Shown here piece by piece: positions 7,966 through 10,700 of a DNA stretch of 10,700 bases (the first letter of the stretch is position 1; each line of letters starts with the position of its first letter). The DNA comes from an uncultured bacterium (GTDB lineage: Bacteria > Verrucomicrobiota > Kiritimatiellia > RFP12 > UBA1067), in contig CAMIVJ010000063.1 in the NCBI GenBank assembly GCA_946401765.1, forward strand, positions 1 to 10,700, given 5' to 3'. Under the pieces are notes generated by a model, which did no database searches, was not told the origin of the DNA, and saw only the letters and a list, made by a program, of their open reading frames with translations. Made by a program: the position numbers and the translations under genes.

Positions 7966-7985
7966 TCACAATCTCACGATTGTCC
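7966..7985. promoter_or_regulatory. Candidate operator palindrome in the divergent intergenic region
   Basis: A perfect 6-bp inverted repeat with a 4-bp spacer, ACAATC-TCAC-GATTGT, occupies 7968-7983. It lies at the -35 edge of the NHL gene promoter, a typical place for a regulator site. On the minus strand the same stretch also contains a direct repeat, GTGAGA-TT-GTGAGA. The arms are short, so chance occurrence cannot be excluded. Nothing else clear stands out in 7990-8070. Confidence 0.3.
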
Positions 7986-8078
7986 CAGTTGGAGTTTATA
8001 GACAGAAAGTTGGACAAGTTTGAAATGATTTCCGGGCGGAATTGGAGTGAAAGCCGTAAAGACGAACGGCCTGAAATA

Positions 8079-8087
8079 TGGTAAACT
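8079..8087 (+). promoter_or_regulatory. Extended -10-like promoter of the GH99-like gene (leaderless start)
   Basis: TGGTAAACT at 8079-8087, preceded by TA, matches the TATGGTATAAT element of the divergent gene except in the hexamer (TAAACT, 4 of 6 matches to TATAAT). The hexamer ends 6 nt before the ATG at 8094, with AGGGCC between, the same spacing as at the NHL gene. This predicts transcription starting at the start codon. No -35 is evident. Confidence 0.5.
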
Positions 8088-8093
8088 AGGGCC

Positions 8094-10679
8094 ATGAAAA
8101 ACGGCCTCTTCTCTGTCGCGTTGCTCGCCGCCTGTCTGGCGGGGGCGAAATCCGTCGAATGGAACACGCCCGAGTCGCTCGCCATGTGGACGAAGCGCGG
8201 GCACCAGGTTGCGTCGTCATCCATGAAGGACGGCGCGCTGCATGTCGTGTGCGGCGGCGTGGATACGCACATCTACAGCGGGACGTTCGACCTTGCCTCC
8301 TCCGCTGCGCAGGAGGTCGTGTTCCGCGCGAAGGGGAACCGCTCCGGCATCGGCGAGCTTTTCTGGATGGAGCCAGGCAAGGGACCATTGCAGGCACAGT
8401 CCGTCAGCTTCGAGTGGATCGGCGACGGCGAGTGGCACGAGTACCGGGTGCGCCCGTTCTGGCAGTGCCAGCGGCGCATCGGCCAGCTGCGGATCGACTT
8501 CCCGCCATCCGGCGCGCAGGGCGGCGTGTTCGACGTGTCGTCGGTCGCCGTCGTCTCCTCGGCGAAGGTGACGGCGTTCTCCGCCGAGAAGTGGGGCGGG
8601 CTCGTCCTTGACGTGAAGGCGGACTCGCCCGGCACGGGGCAGTTCTGCTGGGCGTCGTCGGTGCGCAGCGGCCTCCGCAAGAAGGGGTTCCGCTATCCCG
8701 GCGATGGACGAGTCCACCGGATCTACCTCGACCTCGCCGCCGATTCCGACTGGAGCGGGGTGGTATCCTGGACGAATCTCGTCGTCGACGCCGCGCAGGT
8801 TTCGTCCGTGGCGCTTGTGAGCGAGGAGCCCGAACTTCCGCCGGACCTCGTGGTGAAGGGCGCGCGCGCGGAGGACGCCTTCAACCGCGTGGGCGAGCAG
8901 GTGCCCGTGCGCGTGTCGATCGAGAACATCGGCACCCGCACCGCCCGCCACGTGTCGCTGACGGCCGGATCGTTCCCCGCCGGCGTCCGCCTCGCGAACG
9001 CCGCCGTGCTAGCCGACATTGGCGACCTCTGCGGACTCGACACGAAATCCTTCATCGCCACGTTCGAGGTCGACGCACCCTGCTCCTTCACGGCGCAGCT
9101 CTTCCTGAAGGCGGAGGGCGTCGCCACGATTCCATTTTCTGTTCCCGTCAAGGTGCTGCCGTCGCTCAACCTCGCGAAGGCGTCGTACGTGCCCGAGCCG
9201 AAGCCGGTCGAGACCGACTACGACATCGCCGCGCTCTACTTCCCGGGCTGGCCGCGCGTGGAGGCGTGGCAGCGCGTGTGGAACGTGTGCCCCGAGCGCA
9301 AGCCCGTGCTGGGATGGTACGACGAGGCGAATCCCGAGGTGGTGGACTGGCAGATCAAGTGGCTCGTGGAGAACGGCATCCGCACGCTCTACGTGGACTG
9401 GTACTGGGACCGCGGCCGCCAGCACCTCGACCACTGGGTTAAGGCGTTCTACAAGGCGAAGTATCGCCGCCACCTGAAGTGGGCGATGATGTGGGCGAAC
9501 CACAACCCGCAGGGCAGCCACTCGGAGGAAGACCAGCGCGCCGTGACGAAATTCTGGATCGAGAACTACTTCAACACGCCCGAGTACCTGCGCATCGACG
9601 ACAAGCCAGTGGTGTGGATATGGGCCGCGGGGAACATGGACCGCGACCTCGGCCCGGGCGGCTGCAGGAAACTGCTTGAGATCTCGCGTCAGATGGCGCG
9701 CGAGGCAGGCTACAAGGGCATCTACTTCATCGCGATGAAATTCCCCGAGGCGGACTGGGACGAGAAGACCGTGCAGTCGTACAAGGAGCGCGGCTTCGAC
9801 ATGACGGGCATCTACCACTTCATGGACCACGGAGGCAAGGCCAAGTCGGGCCGTCGTTACAGCTACGACCTCTGCGTGGAGGCGAGCCTGCCCGCGTGGC
9901 GGAAGCGCCAGGCGTCCGGCATCCTGCCGTTCATGCCCAACCTCTCGACGGGCTGGGACGACCGTCCATGGAACGACCACTGCGAGATCTACGGGAAAAG
10001 CGCGGAGGGCTTCCGTCGCATCTGCCAGGACGCGAAGCGCTTCGCGGACGAGACGGGCGTGAAGCGCCTCTGCCTCGCGCCGCTCAACGAGTGGGGCGAG
10101 GGCTCCTACGCCGAGCCTAACGCGGAGCACGGGTTCGGATTCTACGAGGCGGTGCGCGACACGTTCTGCAAGCGTCCGGCGGGCGGCTGGCCGATCAACT
10201 ATGGTCCGAAGGACGTAGGGCTTGGTCCCTACGACCTCCCGCCGCCCGCGCCGATGCCGCGCGTCTCCGCCTGGGATTTCACGGGCGGTGGCACGCAGGG
10301 TTGGCATTTGATGATGGGCCTCTCGGACTTCGCGGCCTCGCCGCGTGGGATCACGTTCCGCACGGCGACGAGCGATCCGGCCACCTGCGTGTCGTTCGCG
10401 CCCATTGACGCGCGCGACTTCAGCGAGGTGGTGGTGCGCATGAAGGTGGAAGGGCCCATGGCGGCTGGGAACTGCCAGCTCTTCTGGGCGGGACCTGGGC
10501 GCAAGGTGGCAGAGGTCTCGTCGGTCTCCTTGCCAGTGACGGTCAACGGCGCATTCCACGACTACCGCTTCCCAGTGGGTGCGAACCGCACTTGGCGCGG
10601 ACGGATCAACCACTTCCGCTTCGACCCTACGCAGGCGGACGGTATGCGCGTGACGATCGAATCAGTGAGATTGCGTTAA
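8094..10679 (+). CDS. Exported GH99-like / WbsX-family protein with flanking carbohydrate-binding-like modules
   Basis: The 861-residue product begins with an export signal, MKNGLFSVALLAACLAGAKS. It contains a lipobox-like LAAC (Cys14), so it could be a lipoprotein; ordinary cleavage after AGA (residue 18) is the alternative. Residues 20-153 form a beta-sandwich module. Residues 154-250 form a shorter, similar one. Residues 250-362 look like a CARDB/Ig-type domain (VPVRVSIENIGTRTARHVSL). Residues 376-690 form the catalytic (beta/alpha)8-type domain of the GH99-like/WbsX family: YDIAALYFPGW (376-386), KPVLGWYDEANPEVVDWQIK, VDWYWDRG (434-441), AMMWANHNPQG and NEWGEG (665-670). Residues 722-861 form a C-terminal module resembling the first. 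In characterised GH99 endo-mannosidases the catalytic pair are two Glu three residues apart in an E-W-x-E motif; E666 and E669 fit this. WbsX relatives are often labelled glycosyltransferases, but export and binding modules favour a glycan hydrolase here; the substrate is not known. The ATG at 8094 is supported by the signal peptide and adjoining promoter. It is divergent from the NHL gene and by eye has G/C-richer third positions. Confidence 0.88.
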   Translation: MKNGLFSVALLAACLAGAKSVEWNTPESLAMWTKRGHQVASSSMKDGALHVVCGGVDTHIYSGTFDLASSAAQEVVFRAKGNRSGIGELFWMEPGKGPLQAQSVSFEWIGDGEWHEYRVRPFWQCQRRIGQLRIDFPPSGAQGGVFDVSSVAVVSSAKVTAFSAEKWGGLVLDVKADSPGTGQFCWASSVRSGLRKKGFRYPGDGRVHRIYLDLAADSDWSGVVSWTNLVVDAAQVSSVALVSEEPELPPDLVVKGARAEDAFNRVGEQVPVRVSIENIGTRTARHVSLTAGSFPAGVRLANAAVLADIGDLCGLDTKSFIATFEVDAPCSFTAQLFLKAEGVATIPFSVPVKVLPSLNLAKASYVPEPKPVETDYDIAALYFPGWPRVEAWQRVWNVCPERKPVLGWYDEANPEVVDWQIKWLVENGIRTLYVDWYWDRGRQHLDHWVKAFYKAKYRRHLKWAMMWANHNPQGSHSEEDQRAVTKFWIENYFNTPEYLRIDDKPVVWIWAAGNMDRDLGPGGCRKLLEISRQMAREAGYKGIYFIAMKFPEADWDEKTVQSYKERGFDMTGIYHFMDHGGKAKSGRRYSYDLCVEASLPAWRKRQASGILPFMPNLSTGWDDRPWNDHCEIYGKSAEGFRRICQDAKRFADETGVKRLCLAPLNEWGEGSYAEPNAEHGFGFYEAVRDTFCKRPAGGWPINYGPKDVGLGPYDLPPPAPMPRVSAWDFTGGGTQGWHLMMGLSDFAASPRGITFRTATSDPATCVSFAPIDARDFSEVVVRMKVEGPMAAGNCQLFWAGPGRKVAEVSSVSLPVTVNGAFHDYRFPVGANRTWRGRINHFRFDPTQADGMRVTIESVRLR

Positions 10680-10700
10680 CCCGCTCGTTCGCCATAACCC

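Noticed and set aside
9009..10613. 534-codon minus-strand open frame opposite the GH99-like gene
   Set aside because: Low-complexity Arg/Val/His/Ala composition and no domain; it mirrors strongly biased codons of the real gene.

Overview
The window looks like GC-rich chromosomal DNA from a glycan-degrading member of the Verrucomicrobiota/Lentisphaerota/Kiritimatiellota group. This is inferred from protein architecture, because there is no rRNA or other marker gene here. The pointers are large modular exported proteins: an FAD-dependent oxidoreductase fused to discoidin-like and golvesin/Xly-like domains, an Asp-rich 'D-x-D-x-(D/N)-G-L-P-D-x-W-E' calcium-binding repeat, an NHL beta-propeller protein, and a secreted WbsX/GH99-like enzyme. 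No mobile element, CRISPR array, tRNA or rRNA was recognised.

Layout: (1) 3-227 (+), the 3' end of an unrecognised gene running off the left edge. (2) 347-3565 (+), a 1072-residue secreted modular FAD-dependent oxidoreductase. (3) 3597-7934 (-), convergent with gene 2 across a 31-bp gap, a very large secreted NHL/CBM9-like protein. Its reading frame is open over about 1445 codons except for one in-frame TGA at 5573-5571, so a standard gene caller would report two genes. (4) A 159-bp divergent intergenic region, 7935-8093. (5) 8094-10679 (+), an 861-residue exported GH99-like/WbsX-family protein with related beta-sandwich modules on both sides of the catalytic domain. The last 21 bases hold nothing recognisable.

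All three complete genes encode export signals and domains of carbohydrate-binding type. This suggests a locus for handling external polysaccharide or glycoprotein glycans: the GH99-like enzyme would cleave, the FAD protein would oxidise a sugar or related metabolite, and the NHL/CBM9 protein would bind. No transporter or regulator gene lies in the window, so this division of labour is inference.

Two points deserve attention. First, the single TGA inside an otherwise intact 4.3-kb gene. Second, a shared start architecture: each of the three genes has an extended -10 box (TGG-TATAAT or a close variant) ending only 6 or 11 nt before the ATG, which predicts leaderless or nearly leaderless mRNAs with no room for a Shine-Dalgarno site.
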